A DNA stretch of 64,000 nt from Trueperaceae bacterium. GTDB lineage: Bacteria > Deinococcota > Deinococci > Deinococcales > Trueperaceae. The stretch is taken from contig DASVCN010000027.1 in NCBI GenBank assembly GCA_036381595.1, forward strand, positions 1 to 64,000, written 5' to 3'. The notes below the pieces were generated by a model. The model saw nothing but the letters and a program-made list of their open reading frames with translations. It was not told where the DNA came from and searched no databases. The translations under genes were made by a program, and so were the position numbers. This document shows, in pieces, positions 8,865 through 17,380 of this stretch (positions are counted from its first letter, which is position 1; every line of letters begins with the position of its first letter).

Positions 8865-8875
8865 GTGCCTGGCAC
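8865..8875. promoter_or_regulatory. Inverted repeat GTGCC-T-GGCAC between rluD and plsX promoters
   Basis: Perfect 5 bp arms around one base, placed where the -35 regions of both divergent promoters would lie. A candidate operator; arms this short can arise by chance. Confidence 0.3.
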
Positions 8876-8897
8876 GCGGTGGCTGGGCCCGCAGCCA

Positions 8898-8903
8898 TAT
8901 ACT
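8898..8903 (+). promoter_or_regulatory. -10 box TATACT of plsX
   Basis: TATACT ends 8 nt before the GTG start of plsX, with no Shine-Dalgarno sequence between, so a leaderless transcript is predicted. Confidence 0.6.
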
Positions 8904-8911
8904 GTTGCCTC

Positions 8912-9919
8912 GTGAAGCCGATCGCACTCGACGCCATGGGTGGAGACAACATGCCGGCGGCAGCCGTCGAAGGCGCGCTGGTCGCAGCGCAGGGCGGAGT
9001 CGAGGCCGTCCTCGTGGGCGACGAGAGTCGCCTGAAGGCCGAACTGGCGCGCCTCGGCGGCGATCTCGACATCGTTCACGCCCCCGACGCGATCGGTATG
9101 GAAGAGCACGCCACCGACGTGCGGCGTCGCAAGCAGAGCAGCGTCATGCTGGCGATGTCGCTGGTGAAGGAGGGGGAAGCGAGCGCCTGCGTGTCGATGG
9201 GCCACTCCGGGGCGACGATGGCGGCCGCGCTCCTGGTGCTCGGCCGCCTGCCTGGCGTGGAGCGGCCCGCCATCGCCGCGAGCATACCCACGAGGCGCGG
9301 GGTTTCGGTGCTGCTCGACGCCGGCGCCAATGCCGACTCCCGTCCCGTTCACCTACAGCAGTTCGCCGTCATGGGCTCGGTGTTCTGCCGAGCGCTCCTC
9401 GGCATCGCCCAGCCACGGGTCGGCTTGATGTCGATCGGCGAAGAGGCCGAGAAGGGCAACGAGTTGACCCGCCAGGCGCATGAGCTCCTCGCGGTCACCT
9501 CGGCTATCGACTTCTACGGGAACGTCGAAGGACGCGACCTCCTAAAGGGCACGACCGACGTGGTGGTTACCGATGGCTTCACCGGCAACGTGGTGCTGAA
9601 GCTGGCCGAAGGAGAGGCCCGCGAGCTCTTCTCGTGGGTACGCGAGGCGCTGCTGGGAAGCGGTCCGCTCGTCAAACTGGGCGCGGCCCTCGTGAAGCCC
9701 GCATTGCGGAAGGTGGCGAACAGGCTCGACCCGGCAGAGTATGGCGCCCAGCCCCTCCTCGGAGTGCGCGGCAACGCCTTCATCGGCCACGGTTCCTCCG
9801 ATGCGAGGGCGGTGGCCAGTGCCCTTAGAACGGCGGCGAGAGCCGTTCGGCAGGATCTGACCGGGCGGATCGCCGAAGGAATGGCTCAGGTTGCGGAAGC
9901 CGGTACCCCCGGCGCCTGA
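8912..9919 (+). CDS. plsX: Phosphate acyltransferase PlsX
   Basis: Makes acyl-phosphate from acyl-ACP for phospholipid synthesis (with PlsY), peripheral on the inner membrane. 335 residues. It opens with the family signature KPIALDAMGGDNMP and has the MGHSGATMAAAL and VTDGFTGNVVLKLAEG motifs. The GTG start puts the signature at residue 2, as in other PlsX, so the longer upstream open frame is not used. Unlike many bacteria no fabH, fabD or rpmF flanks it; the next gene is convergent. Confidence 0.95.
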   Translation: MKPIALDAMGGDNMPAAAVEGALVAAQGGVEAVLVGDESRLKAELARLGGDLDIVHAPDAIGMEEHATDVRRRKQSSVMLAMSLVKEGEASACVSMGHSGATMAAALLVLGRLPGVERPAIAASIPTRRGVSVLLDAGANADSRPVHLQQFAVMGSVFCRALLGIAQPRVGLMSIGEEAEKGNELTRQAHELLAVTSAIDFYGNVEGRDLLKGTTDVVVTDGFTGNVVLKLAEGEARELFSWVREALLGSGPLVKLGAALVKPALRKVANRLDPAEYGAQPLLGVRGNAFIGHGSSDARAVASALRTAARAVRQDLTGRIAEGMAQVAEAGTPGA

Positions 9920-9948
9920 CCGTCCCCCTCGAGAACGCTTGCAGCGGG

Positions 9949-11097
9949 CTACGGCAGTCGGGTCCCGAACGCCCAGGTGATCACCCGAGGTTCATCGAGC
10001 CCGGGCAGGTCGAAGAAGAGCAGCCGGTTCGACGGCGGATCGGCGTAGGGGAAGAGGTCGAGGATCTCGACGCCGCCCTCCTCGAGAAGGTAGGCGAATC
10101 GTTGCACCGGCTCGAGCGTAGCGTCGACGAGCGGTCGTCTCAGGAAGAGCTCCTCGAATTCGATGTCATCGAGCCCCTCGACGAGTCTGCCCCGAGTCTC
10201 GCTGAAAGCCGCCAGGAGTTCCACGTTCGAACTGGGATCGGGCAGCAGCATGGAAGCCTCCGATAGTCCGAGGTCTGCCGGTGCGAGCGGATCGCCTTCG
10301 TAGGGGACGATGCCGAGAGCGCCGTCCTCGGCTAGCACGCCGATGCCACCGGCAATCGGGGACAGGTCGACGGCTTCCGGCGGATCGACCGGTGTCTCGC
10401 CGAGCGGTTCGGGTTCGACCGCTCCAGTGAGCGGCAGCGACTGTACCTCTACCTCGCCGATCTCATCCGCCGCGAAGTAGAGCAGGTCGCTCCTCTGATC
10501 GACGTAGATGCCGATCGGCAGGAGCTGAGTCCCCACATGTTCCTGGGTCAGAGCGTACTCGAGCTCCTGGGAGACCAGGTCGACTACGTAGACCTCGGGC
10601 GGCTCGTCGGGGCAGCTCTCGAGGAGAGCAGCGTAGCGGCCAGGCTCCGATGCGCCGCCGCCTATCTGCACCTGCTGCCAGCAGAGGGCCGGGTTCAACG
10701 GGTCGGAGGGGATCAGCGCGGCGACATCGATCGAGCGGAGCAAAGCAAACGAAACCGGCAGGTCGGAGATATCGACGAAGTGAAGGGCTCCGGACTCGTC
10801 GAGTACCACGAGCTCGCTCCTTTCGCCGTTGCGGTCCACGACGTCCAGCGACACCGGGGCGTCTGGCAAGCGGAGAGGCGCGCCGACCGGCGCCAGATCC
10901 CTCGCAGGTGCCGCCATCGGATCGCGGACGTCTTCGTAGAGCTGCAGCTGGGGGCCAGCCGGCTCGACCGAGCCGACGACCAGGATTATCGGGATGCTCT
11001 CCTCCTCGGTGCCGGTGCAACCGGCGAGGGTGACGAGCAGCAGGGAGGCCGCCAACAGGGGGCGCCAGGCTGGGGCTAATCGTCCCCGCCGCATCAT
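9949..11097 (-). CDS. Predicted lipoprotein, unknown function, distal gene of the lpt operon
   Basis: 382 residues with a lipoprotein signal: basic N-terminus, hydrophobic stretch and lipobox LVTLAGC with Cys27. The mature part is acidic and beta-rich with repeated blocks such as VYVVDLVSQELEYALTQEH and LLYFAADEIGEVEVQSLPL, suggesting a beta-propeller-like fold; I cannot name a family. The ATG overlaps the stop of the LptD-like gene (ATGA), so it is cotranslated and may work at the outer membrane with it, comparable in position to LptE, though it is not recognisably LptE. Confidence 0.72.
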   Translation of the reverse strand: MMRRGRLAPAWRPLLAASLLLVTLAGCTGTEEESIPIILVVGSVEPAGPQLQLYEDVRDPMAAPARDLAPVGAPLRLPDAPVSLDVVDRNGERSELVVLDESGALHFVDISDLPVSFALLRSIDVAALIPSDPLNPALCWQQVQIGGGASEPGRYAALLESCPDEPPEVYVVDLVSQELEYALTQEHVGTQLLPIGIYVDQRSDLLYFAADEIGEVEVQSLPLTGAVEPEPLGETPVDPPEAVDLSPIAGGIGVLAEDGALGIVPYEGDPLAPADLGLSEASMLLPDPSSNVELLAAFSETRGRLVEGLDDIEFEELFLRRPLVDATLEPVQRFAYLLEEGGVEILDLFPYADPPSNRLLFFDLPGLDEPRVITWAFGTRLP

Positions 11098-14039
11098 GGC
11101 GCTCCCTCCCGCCCCGGCAGGACCAGTGGCGTCTCCAGGACCTGGGTCACGCCGCGGCCGGCTCCGGGGGCGGTCAGTGAAAGCCGCAGGTCACCCGTTT
11201 CGGTGTCGAGGGCGCCGATGAACGCCCAGCAGCAGCGATCCCACACCACGAACAACTCGGGCCGGAAGTCGAAGGCGGGCTCCGATGGCAGGTTGCCCGT
11301 GAACTCCCACGTGTCCTCGAAGATCGCTCCCAGGTAGAGCTGATCGGTCGCCTTCACCGTCACCGCCAGATCGTCGAACCTCAGTTCGGCACGGCTCAAC
11401 TCGTTCGTCGAGTTATCGAGCGTCGCGCGGTAACCGAACGCCCCCTGCACGCCCACCACCCCCTCTATGTCGGCGGCCAGCTGCAGGCTGGCTCGGCGCA
11501 GGTAGCTCACCTCGAGCAGGTCGTCACGCAACTGGAGGTCGAGGAAGAGGTCGACGCTGAAGCGCGAGCGCCCCACCCTCTCATCCTCGAGCTGCAAGCG
11601 CCCCTCGAGAGCGCTGTCGCGGAGACCGCCATCTGTGCCCAGGTCTGGGTCGTAGCGGGTCACATAGCGGACCTGCCACTCCTCCGCACCGTCGAGGGGC
11701 GCGTCCTGCAGGGTCACCGTGTAACGCCTCACCTCGGGCGCTCCGGCCGGCAGGCCCAGCCACTCGGGCCGTAGGGGCGCGAAGCCGGTCGCTTCCAGGC
11801 GGGCCGCTCCGGGGTAGTGGGCGACGATCGAACTCCGCGCCGTGCCCCCTTCCGGTAGATCGAATGTCTGGGTGACCTGTAGCTCCAGTTCGCCGATCCT
11901 GCCACGAGCGTCGTACGAGAGGGCGTCGACCCGCCGCCGGTTGAGATCACGCTGGTAAGCGACACGGAGGCCGGGCACAGAGTCCTCCTGCTCCAGCGTG
12001 CCTACCGTGAGGCCCGCTTCGAACGGCAGCCAGTACTCGCGCGGTTCACCCGGTTCGGGCGGCGGTGGGAAGTACCGATAGCCACCCGAGAAGTCGACAC
12101 GGAGTGCCCGGAGGCCGTAATCGAACTCGACGGTCGTGACGCTCTCATCGGTCGGTTCGCCGGTGAGGCGGTCGGGGCGCACTGCCAGATCCTCGGTGTG
12201 GGTCAGCTCGAGTTCGGCCTGGAGGCTCGACTCGGGTGAGCGGAGGCGGAGCGCGAACTCCAACTCCCCCGGATCATCCTCCTCGATGTCGTAACTGTTG
12301 GAAATGCTCAAGCCCAGCCAGTCGAGATCGTCGAAGAGGCGCAGGCTGCTCTCCACCGGGAGGAACCCCTCCAGTTCGGAGCGCCTGGTGTCCGTGAACA
12401 CGTAGCCGCCGACCGTTTCGAAGGTGAGCCAGGGGAGCGGCTCCAGTTCGAGAGCGGCTGTGACGTCGGTCCTGGTTCTCAGCGGGATCTGATCGAATCG
12501 GAACGGGGTCTCGCCTTCATTCACGTCGCGACGGAAGACGACTCCGAAGGTGCCGAAACCGGCCAGCCGCTGCTCGCCGGCCAGCCTGGTGTCCCAGTCG
12601 ATCTGCCGCTCGCCAGTCGTGTAGTAGTGCCCCTCGAAGTTGGTGTACCCGCTGAGCTCCATGCCGGACCAGAGCGGGAGCGGGGTGAGTTCCAGGTAGT
12701 GCCTCTCCAGCAGCCGGCCCGCGTCGACGAACTGTTGCCTGGCGGCGCTCCGGTTGGTCGGGTTGCTCGAGTCCTCGAACACCCCCACGTCTACCCCGAG
12801 TTGGCGAAGCAGGAGGGGGCCTATCGTGAACCGCTCCACCTCGGGCTCGAGCAGCAGCTGCACCGGTGTTCGCCGCGGCGTCAGACGATCGTCGTAGCTG
12901 GGGCCGGTGACGGCGTCCACGGGGTCGGCATCGACGAACCCCTGACTCACTACCGTGCCGGTGATGCCGCCGCGGTTCCCGGCTACCTGCGCGCGATACT
13001 CGAGTATCCGGGGGCGCACAGCGTCCTCGCGCACGACCTCGACATCTATCGCGGGCGGCAAGGTTGGTGCCGGCGCGTCGTCCAAGGTCCGGTAGGCGAA
13101 ACGCACGGTGAACTGAGGGGCCTCGGGCGCCGCGCCGGTCCGGCTCAGGAAGCCGGGACGGTAGAAGAAGTGGAAGTTCCCCTCACCCCGTTCGGTATAG
13201 AAGATGTGATCCACACCGCCCCCCAGGTAACTCGTCTCCACGGCGCCGCCAAGCGGTTGCAGTCCACTCGGCTGCGGTACCACGTCGGCGAAGTAGCGCA
13301 CCGAGAAAATGCCGAAGGCGTTGGCCCCGGCGACGTATGGCCAGTCCAGGGCTACCACCGCTCGCTCGTTGAGGCCGCCCCGTTCGATGCTCAAACGCGG
13401 TTGTCGCTCCGGCCTTGCGAGCGGCACGACCAGCAGCGGGAGGGTGATCAGCGGCGCTTCGCGAACGAGCACCGTCACGTCGAAGGCGACCAGTCGGTCG
13501 CCGGGGTAGAGCTCGATCCGCTCGGCCCTGAACCCGTAGTCCTCGACCTCCTGTCCGCATCGGCTACAGGGGCTGAACGAGCCGTCACGTACGTCGATCT
13601 GCCCGGGCAACCGAGTGGCCGCTGCCCCCACCACGTCTATCTGCTCGGTCACGATGAGCACGTCCTCGCCGCTCAACGCCTCCTGTTCCAACTTGATCAC
13701 CAGGTCGTTGCCCTGCACCGTCTGCGAGGGCGTGATGAACGTGCCGAAGCCCACGACCCTAACGATGCGGTTGGTCAGGTCGACCTCGATATGACGGGCG
13801 ATCAGTTGCTGGTCGTCGATGGTGACCTGGACGCGGTCTCCCTGGATGACGTAGATGCGGGCTTCCTCGCCGCCGGGGAGCACGATGTTGCGGATCTCCA
13901 GTCGGCTGTCGGGATCGTCTCCGGTGTCGATAGTTATCGTCTCGGCAACAGCCGGGGTGAGCAACAGCAGCAGGAGAAGGCAGAGGAGCCCGGGCCGGGG
14001 TCCCGGCCGCCCCGCGCAGCACCTTCCCACTCCGGACAT
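11094..14039 (-). CDS. LptD/OstA-like outer-membrane assembly protein
   Basis: 981 residues with a long leucine-rich signal peptide (about 15-35, ending TPAVAE). Residues 40-160 resemble the OstA/LptA beta-jellyroll (repeated EIRNIVLPGGEEARIYVIQG-type strands). A conserved block follows: SFSPCSRCG with two Cys, then RAERIELYPGDRLVAFDV and VPLARPERQPRLS. The rest is a long run of alternating amphipathic strands typical of a large barrel. In LPS-bearing bacteria LptD inserts LPS; some Deinococcota lack classical LPS, so the cargo here is uncertain. I use ATG at 14039, which overlaps the lptG stop as TGATG; an ATG 78 bp upstream would lie deep inside lptG. Confidence 0.82.
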   Translation of the reverse strand: MSGVGRCCAGRPGPRPGLLCLLLLLLLTPAVAETITIDTGDDPDSRLEIRNIVLPGGEEARIYVIQGDRVQVTIDDQQLIARHIEVDLTNRIVRVVGFGTFITPSQTVQGNDLVIKLEQEALSGEDVLIVTEQIDVVGAAATRLPGQIDVRDGSFSPCSRCGQEVEDYGFRAERIELYPGDRLVAFDVTVLVREAPLITLPLLVVPLARPERQPRLSIERGGLNERAVVALDWPYVAGANAFGIFSVRYFADVVPQPSGLQPLGGAVETSYLGGGVDHIFYTERGEGNFHFFYRPGFLSRTGAAPEAPQFTVRFAYRTLDDAPAPTLPPAIDVEVVREDAVRPRILEYRAQVAGNRGGITGTVVSQGFVDADPVDAVTGPSYDDRLTPRRTPVQLLLEPEVERFTIGPLLLRQLGVDVGVFEDSSNPTNRSAARQQFVDAGRLLERHYLELTPLPLWSGMELSGYTNFEGHYYTTGERQIDWDTRLAGEQRLAGFGTFGVVFRRDVNEGETPFRFDQIPLRTRTDVTAALELEPLPWLTFETVGGYVFTDTRRSELEGFLPVESSLRLFDDLDWLGLSISNSYDIEEDDPGELEFALRLRSPESSLQAELELTHTEDLAVRPDRLTGEPTDESVTTVEFDYGLRALRVDFSGGYRYFPPPPEPGEPREYWLPFEAGLTVGTLEQEDSVPGLRVAYQRDLNRRRVDALSYDARGRIGELELQVTQTFDLPEGGTARSSIVAHYPGAARLEATGFAPLRPEWLGLPAGAPEVRRYTVTLQDAPLDGAEEWQVRYVTRYDPDLGTDGGLRDSALEGRLQLEDERVGRSRFSVDLFLDLQLRDDLLEVSYLRRASLQLAADIEGVVGVQGAFGYRATLDNSTNELSRAELRFDDLAVTVKATDQLYLGAIFEDTWEFTGNLPSEPAFDFRPELFVVWDRCCWAFIGALDTETGDLRLSLTAPGAGRGVTQVLETPLVLPGREGAP

Positions 14040-15109
14040 CAGCGTCGCCAGGCGCGGGCCAGCAAAAGAGCGGCTGCTACGGCGTAGAGGCTCACGGGCG
14101 TCCAGCCCGCGATCCACGCGGGGATGGTGCCTTGAGCGCCCAGCAATTTGGTGACGCTCCAGGTGGCGTAGTAGACGAAAGTGAGTACGAGGACCGAAAC
14201 CAGCCCAAGCGACATCCCTCGGCGACTACCTACCATCGTCACGCCGAGCGCGAAGACGGCGAAGACCGTAGCGGCCAACGGTTCCGCGAGCTTCCGGTGG
14301 AGCGCGGTCCACTCGGCAGGGTTGCCACGTTCCGGGTCCTCCCGCAGTCGTTCGATGAGGGTCGAGATCGGCTGGTGGACCGGGTCGGGATTGCCGGTGA
14401 CGCCGGCAGCGAGGTCTCTGACCGGGAGGACCGCCGAGTTGGCCTCGAAGTCGAGCACCAACCGGCCCTCGCGGTAGACCATCAGCGTGAGATCCTCCAG
14501 GTTCCAGACGCCCTGCTCCTCGGCGTACACTCCGCTCTCGGCGGTGATCACTTCCCTGGGCCCGGTCGGTCCCCCAGGCTGGATGACGGTGACGCCTTCG
14601 AAGCGACCGCCCGGGAGCACCTGTTCGATGAAGATCGCACGCCCCAACGCGTCGGAGAAGAACGCCTGCTCTTCGATGAACGTCTCGGGGCTCCTCAGCA
14701 GCATCTCCTTCTCGACCTCGAGGGCCTGCTGTCGGCTGGCGGGCACTACCACCTCGTTGTTGACTATCGCGAGCGCCGTTACCGCCAGGCCGAGCAGGAG
14801 CATCGGCGTGAGGAACTGCCTGGGACCCAGTCCCAGCAGCCGTGCCGCCTTGAGCTCGGAATCCTGCGAGATCCTGGCGAGCCCGAGCAGGGACGCGAAG
14901 AGCAGTGCGAGTGGTATCCCGGAGCTGGCTGCGACCGGCAGGGAGTAGAGCAGGTACTGGGCGACCAGCGAGACGGGCGCTCCCCTTGCCAGCACCTCGG
15001 CGACCACCTCCAGCAGGAAGGCGCCGGTGAGCAAGAGGAGCAGGAGCGCCAGTCCAGCCAGGTAGAGCGGCAAGATCTCGGCGTACAGGTAACGGCTGAA
15101 ACGGGTCAC
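14039..15109 (-). CDS. lptG: LptF/LptG (YjgP/YjgQ) family permease, second copy
   Basis: 356 residues. Half of an inner-membrane permease that with LptB extracts lipopolysaccharide-like lipids to the periplasm. Six predicted spans: three before and three after a periplasmic beta-jellyroll (about residues 130-265). Family blocks SQDSELKAARLLGLGPRQF and LHRKLAEPLAATVFAVFALG are clear. Start GTG at 15109 overlaps the lptF stop as GTGA; another in-frame GTG at 15124 is possible. Which paralog is F or G cannot be told from sequence alone; I follow operon order. No lptB is present in the window. Confidence 0.88.
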   Translation of the reverse strand: MTRFSRYLYAEILPLYLAGLALLLLLLTGAFLLEVVAEVLARGAPVSLVAQYLLYSLPVAASSGIPLALLFASLLGLARISQDSELKAARLLGLGPRQFLTPMLLLGLAVTALAIVNNEVVVPASRQQALEVEKEMLLRSPETFIEEQAFFSDALGRAIFIEQVLPGGRFEGVTVIQPGGPTGPREVITAESGVYAEEQGVWNLEDLTLMVYREGRLVLDFEANSAVLPVRDLAAGVTGNPDPVHQPISTLIERLREDPERGNPAEWTALHRKLAEPLAATVFAVFALGVTMVGSRRGMSLGLVSVLVLTFVYYATWSVTKLLGAQGTIPAWIAGWTPVSLYAVAAALLLARAWRR

Positions 15110-16170
15110 GAGCGAAGCCGCCACGAGGCGAACGCGAATCCGGCAACCCCGACGGCGAGAGGGGTCAGCCAGGCGGCGGCGACGGCTCCGAGTACCCGCG
15201 TCTCGAACAGGTTGCCGGAAAGGGTCCAGGTCGCCCAGAACAGCACCAGCAACACGATCGACCAGGTTATGGCGGAGGCGCGGCCGTGGATGCCCAAACC
15301 CAGGGTTCCGGCGAAGAGGGCGAATACCAGGGCAGAGAAGGCGTCCGCGATCCGACGGTGCAGCTGGAACTCCAGCTCTCGCGTGTTGCCGCCCGCCTCT
15401 CGGGCCGCGCCTATCTGCTCGGTGAGTTCGGGCAGCGACAGGGTCTCACGCCGCGTCAACGCCTGCCCGGCATCCGTCTCGAGCTCGAACGGCACCACTA
15501 CCCGTCCCACCTCTTCAGGCGTCGCGCCCGGTTCGCTTCGCTGAGCGTCGTGAAGGATCCACTCACGGTCGCCGCTGTCCCAGATTCCGCTGGTAGCGCT
15601 CAGGGTCGTGCCGTCGGGCAAAAGTACCAGCACTCCGCTCAGTTCTGCCGCGTCGGGTTGGCTGGGCCGCGACCGCACCCGCGAGGCGAAGTAGATGCCC
15701 TGGTCGGGAAGTGAGTAGGCGACGTTGCTCTGCACCTCGTTGGGAGGTCGCGTATAGAAGAAGCTGTCGACGAGGGCGTTGTATCGCTCCTCGCCTTCGG
15801 GCTCGAGGTAGCCGTTGTTCACGAAAGTGATCCCGCTGACGACGACGCCCAGCAGGAGCAGCGGGACCAGCAACGCCATCGGTTGCATGCCCAGCCCGTA
15901 CATCGCCTTCAGTTCCGAGTCGCGGCCCAGCCGGCCGGTGGCGAGCAGGATGGCGACTATCACCGATACCGGCAGCGACAGGTGGAGGAACCAGGGGAAC
16001 TTGTAGGCCACCAGCCGAGCGACCGTCGCCAGGGGTACCTGGTACTCGATGAGGTACTCGGCCCACAGGGCCAGGAAATCTATCGACAGCAGGAGGCAGA
16101 AAGCGGCGACCCCCAGCACGTACATCCCGGTAGCCTCGCGCAGAACATAACGTGCAAGACGGCTGGGCAC
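15106..16170 (-). CDS. lptF: LptF/LptG (YjgP/YjgQ) family permease, first copy
   Basis: 354 residues, first gene of the envelope operon lptF-lptG-lptD-like-lipoprotein. Three N-terminal spans, a periplasmic domain around 130-260 and three C-terminal spans. Diagnostic blocks are GRDSELKAMYGLGMQPM and LEFQLHRRIADAFSALVFALFAG. The GTG start at 16170 follows TATACT by 6 nt with no Shine-Dalgarno sequence, so the operon mRNA probably begins at the start codon. The four genes overlap or touch, so they are expected to be translated as a unit. It is divergent from the DUF4388 gene. Confidence 0.9.
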   Translation of the reverse strand: MPSRLARYVLREATGMYVLGVAAFCLLLSIDFLALWAEYLIEYQVPLATVARLVAYKFPWFLHLSLPVSVIVAILLATGRLGRDSELKAMYGLGMQPMALLVPLLLLGVVVSGITFVNNGYLEPEGEERYNALVDSFFYTRPPNEVQSNVAYSLPDQGIYFASRVRSRPSQPDAAELSGVLVLLPDGTTLSATSGIWDSGDREWILHDAQRSEPGATPEEVGRVVVPFELETDAGQALTRRETLSLPELTEQIGAAREAGGNTRELEFQLHRRIADAFSALVFALFAGTLGLGIHGRASAITWSIVLLVLFWATWTLSGNLFETRVLGAVAAAWLTPLAVGVAGFAFASWRLRS

Positions 16171-16176
16171 CCGGGC

Positions 16177-16182
16177 AGTATA
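16177..16182 (-). promoter_or_regulatory. -10 box TATACT of the lptF operon
   Basis: TATACT on the minus strand, 6 nt before the lptF GTG; predicted leaderless promoter for the whole four-gene operon. Confidence 0.6.
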
Positions 16183-16272
16183 ACGAATCCGTCTGAGACC
16201 CAGAAAACGGCTGTGGCGTCGCCGACGACGCTAGCCTCGGACGGTCCGCCGAGGCGCGAGCGGGCCTCACGA

Positions 16273-16278
16273 TAGAAT
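16273..16278 (+). promoter_or_regulatory. -10 box TAGAAT of the DUF4388 gene
   Basis: TAGAAT ends 7 nt before GTG at 16286. It argues for that GTG, not the ATG at 16277 that overlaps the box, as the start. Confidence 0.55.
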
Positions 16279-16285
16279 GTGTTTC

Positions 16286-17380
16286 GTGACCGGCACCCTT
16301 GGCCTGTTCTCCCTCGTCGATCTGTTCCAGCTCCTGGCTGCTTCCTCGCGGAGCGGCCGGCTGACCGTCGACCATCCGAAGGGAGCCGCACGGGTCTATT
16401 TCGAGGAGGGACTAGCCGTTCACGCCGAGTTCGCCGATCGCTCCGGCGAGGACGCGGTCTACGCGCTCTTCGCCGACGAACAGGGTAGCTTCGAGTTCAT
16501 GTTGGGCGTTCCGGCGCCACGCACCACGATCTCCACCCGGACCGAGAACCTGATCCTCGAGGCCAGCCGCCGCCTCGACGAGTCCCGCCGGGGCGAGTCT
16601 GGTTCCGCGCCGCCGCCGGGGGGCGCTGCGACGCCGGCCCCAGCGCGCCCCGCCGCGCCCGAGGCCCGGCCGCCCACCACGCCGCCAGCACATGAGCCGG
16701 CCGGCGAACGCCCCTCCGCAATCCGGCCCGGTGACGATGCTGGTGGGCGGCCGGCAGCGGCCGAAGGGGCAGCGAGGCCGGCCACCGGAGGCTCGCCGCA
16801 GGTGCCGGCGTCACGGCGTTCAGCCGTCACACCGCCCAAGGCCCCGCCGGCTGCCGAGGTGACGACCACGGGCTCCGGCAGCGGGGTCACCCTCACGTCC
16901 ATCCCCGCGTTCGCCGAGAAGGCGAAGACGGTCGCCGACATGAGCCTCAGCAAGGAGGAAGTGGAGTTCCTCAGGGCTGTGGATGGCAAGCGGAACGTCG
17001 GCCAGATCGCCCAGGAGGCGGCGGTGGCAGATGAGAGGGCGCGATCGATCGTCGAGCGCTTCGTGGAGTTGGGTGTCCTGCGCCTCTCCAATCGCAAGCC
17101 GCGCACGGCCCGGCTCGTCACTCACCTCACGAAAACGAAGCTCCCGCACGGCATCGCGGGCGTTGATCCCAGCATCATGAGCGCCTGGGAGAAGTCCCTG
17201 GGCCACCCGGCTCAAAGCATCGCCTGCCGCCGCGAAGATGGCCGGGTTTGCCTGCTCGGAGCGATGCCTCTCGACAACGCCGGTCCCTACCTCATGATCA
17301 ACCGCGAAACGTTGATGCACGCCGACCTGGCCGTCAATCAGCCTCTGCTCGTCAAGCCCGTCCAGCAGAACGAGGTCTGA
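16286..17380 (+). CDS. DUF4388 domain protein with C-terminal winged-helix-like domain
   Basis: 364 residues. Residues 1-100 form a DUF4388 domain (PatA-like N-terminus; start FSLVDLFQLLAASSRSGRLT, then VYFEEGLAVHAEF), common in signalling proteins of Myxococcota and Deinococcota. Residues 105-200 are low-complexity Ala/Pro/Gly/Arg-rich linker. Residues 215-290 look like a helix-turn-helix (FLRAVDGKRNVGQIAQEAAV), and the last 70 residues are a small beta-rich tail. Possibly a regulator of polar or motility functions by family, but no partner is nearby. The stop overlaps trmB as TGATG, so the two are cotranslated. Confidence 0.78.
   Translation: MTGTLGLFSLVDLFQLLAASSRSGRLTVDHPKGAARVYFEEGLAVHAEFADRSGEDAVYALFADEQGSFEFMLGVPAPRTTISTRTENLILEASRRLDESRRGESGSAPPPGGAATPAPARPAAPEARPPTTPPAHEPAGERPSAIRPGDDAGGRPAAAEGAARPATGGSPQVPASRRSAVTPPKAPPAAEVTTTGSGSGVTLTSIPAFAEKAKTVADMSLSKEEVEFLRAVDGKRNVGQIAQEAAVADERARSIVERFVELGVLRLSNRKPRTARLVTHLTKTKLPHGIAGVDPSIMSAWEKSLGHPAQSIACRREDGRVCLLGAMPLDNAGPYLMINRETLMHADLAVNQPLLVKPVQQNEV

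Noticed and set aside
12627-14087. A 486-codon plus frame over the LptD-like gene
   Set aside because: Composition is that of an antisense shadow, with no motif; the LptD-like reading has signal peptide and barrel features.
14132-15544. A 470-codon plus frame over lptG and lptF
   Set aside because: No start signal or fold; the opposite strand has two canonical permeases.
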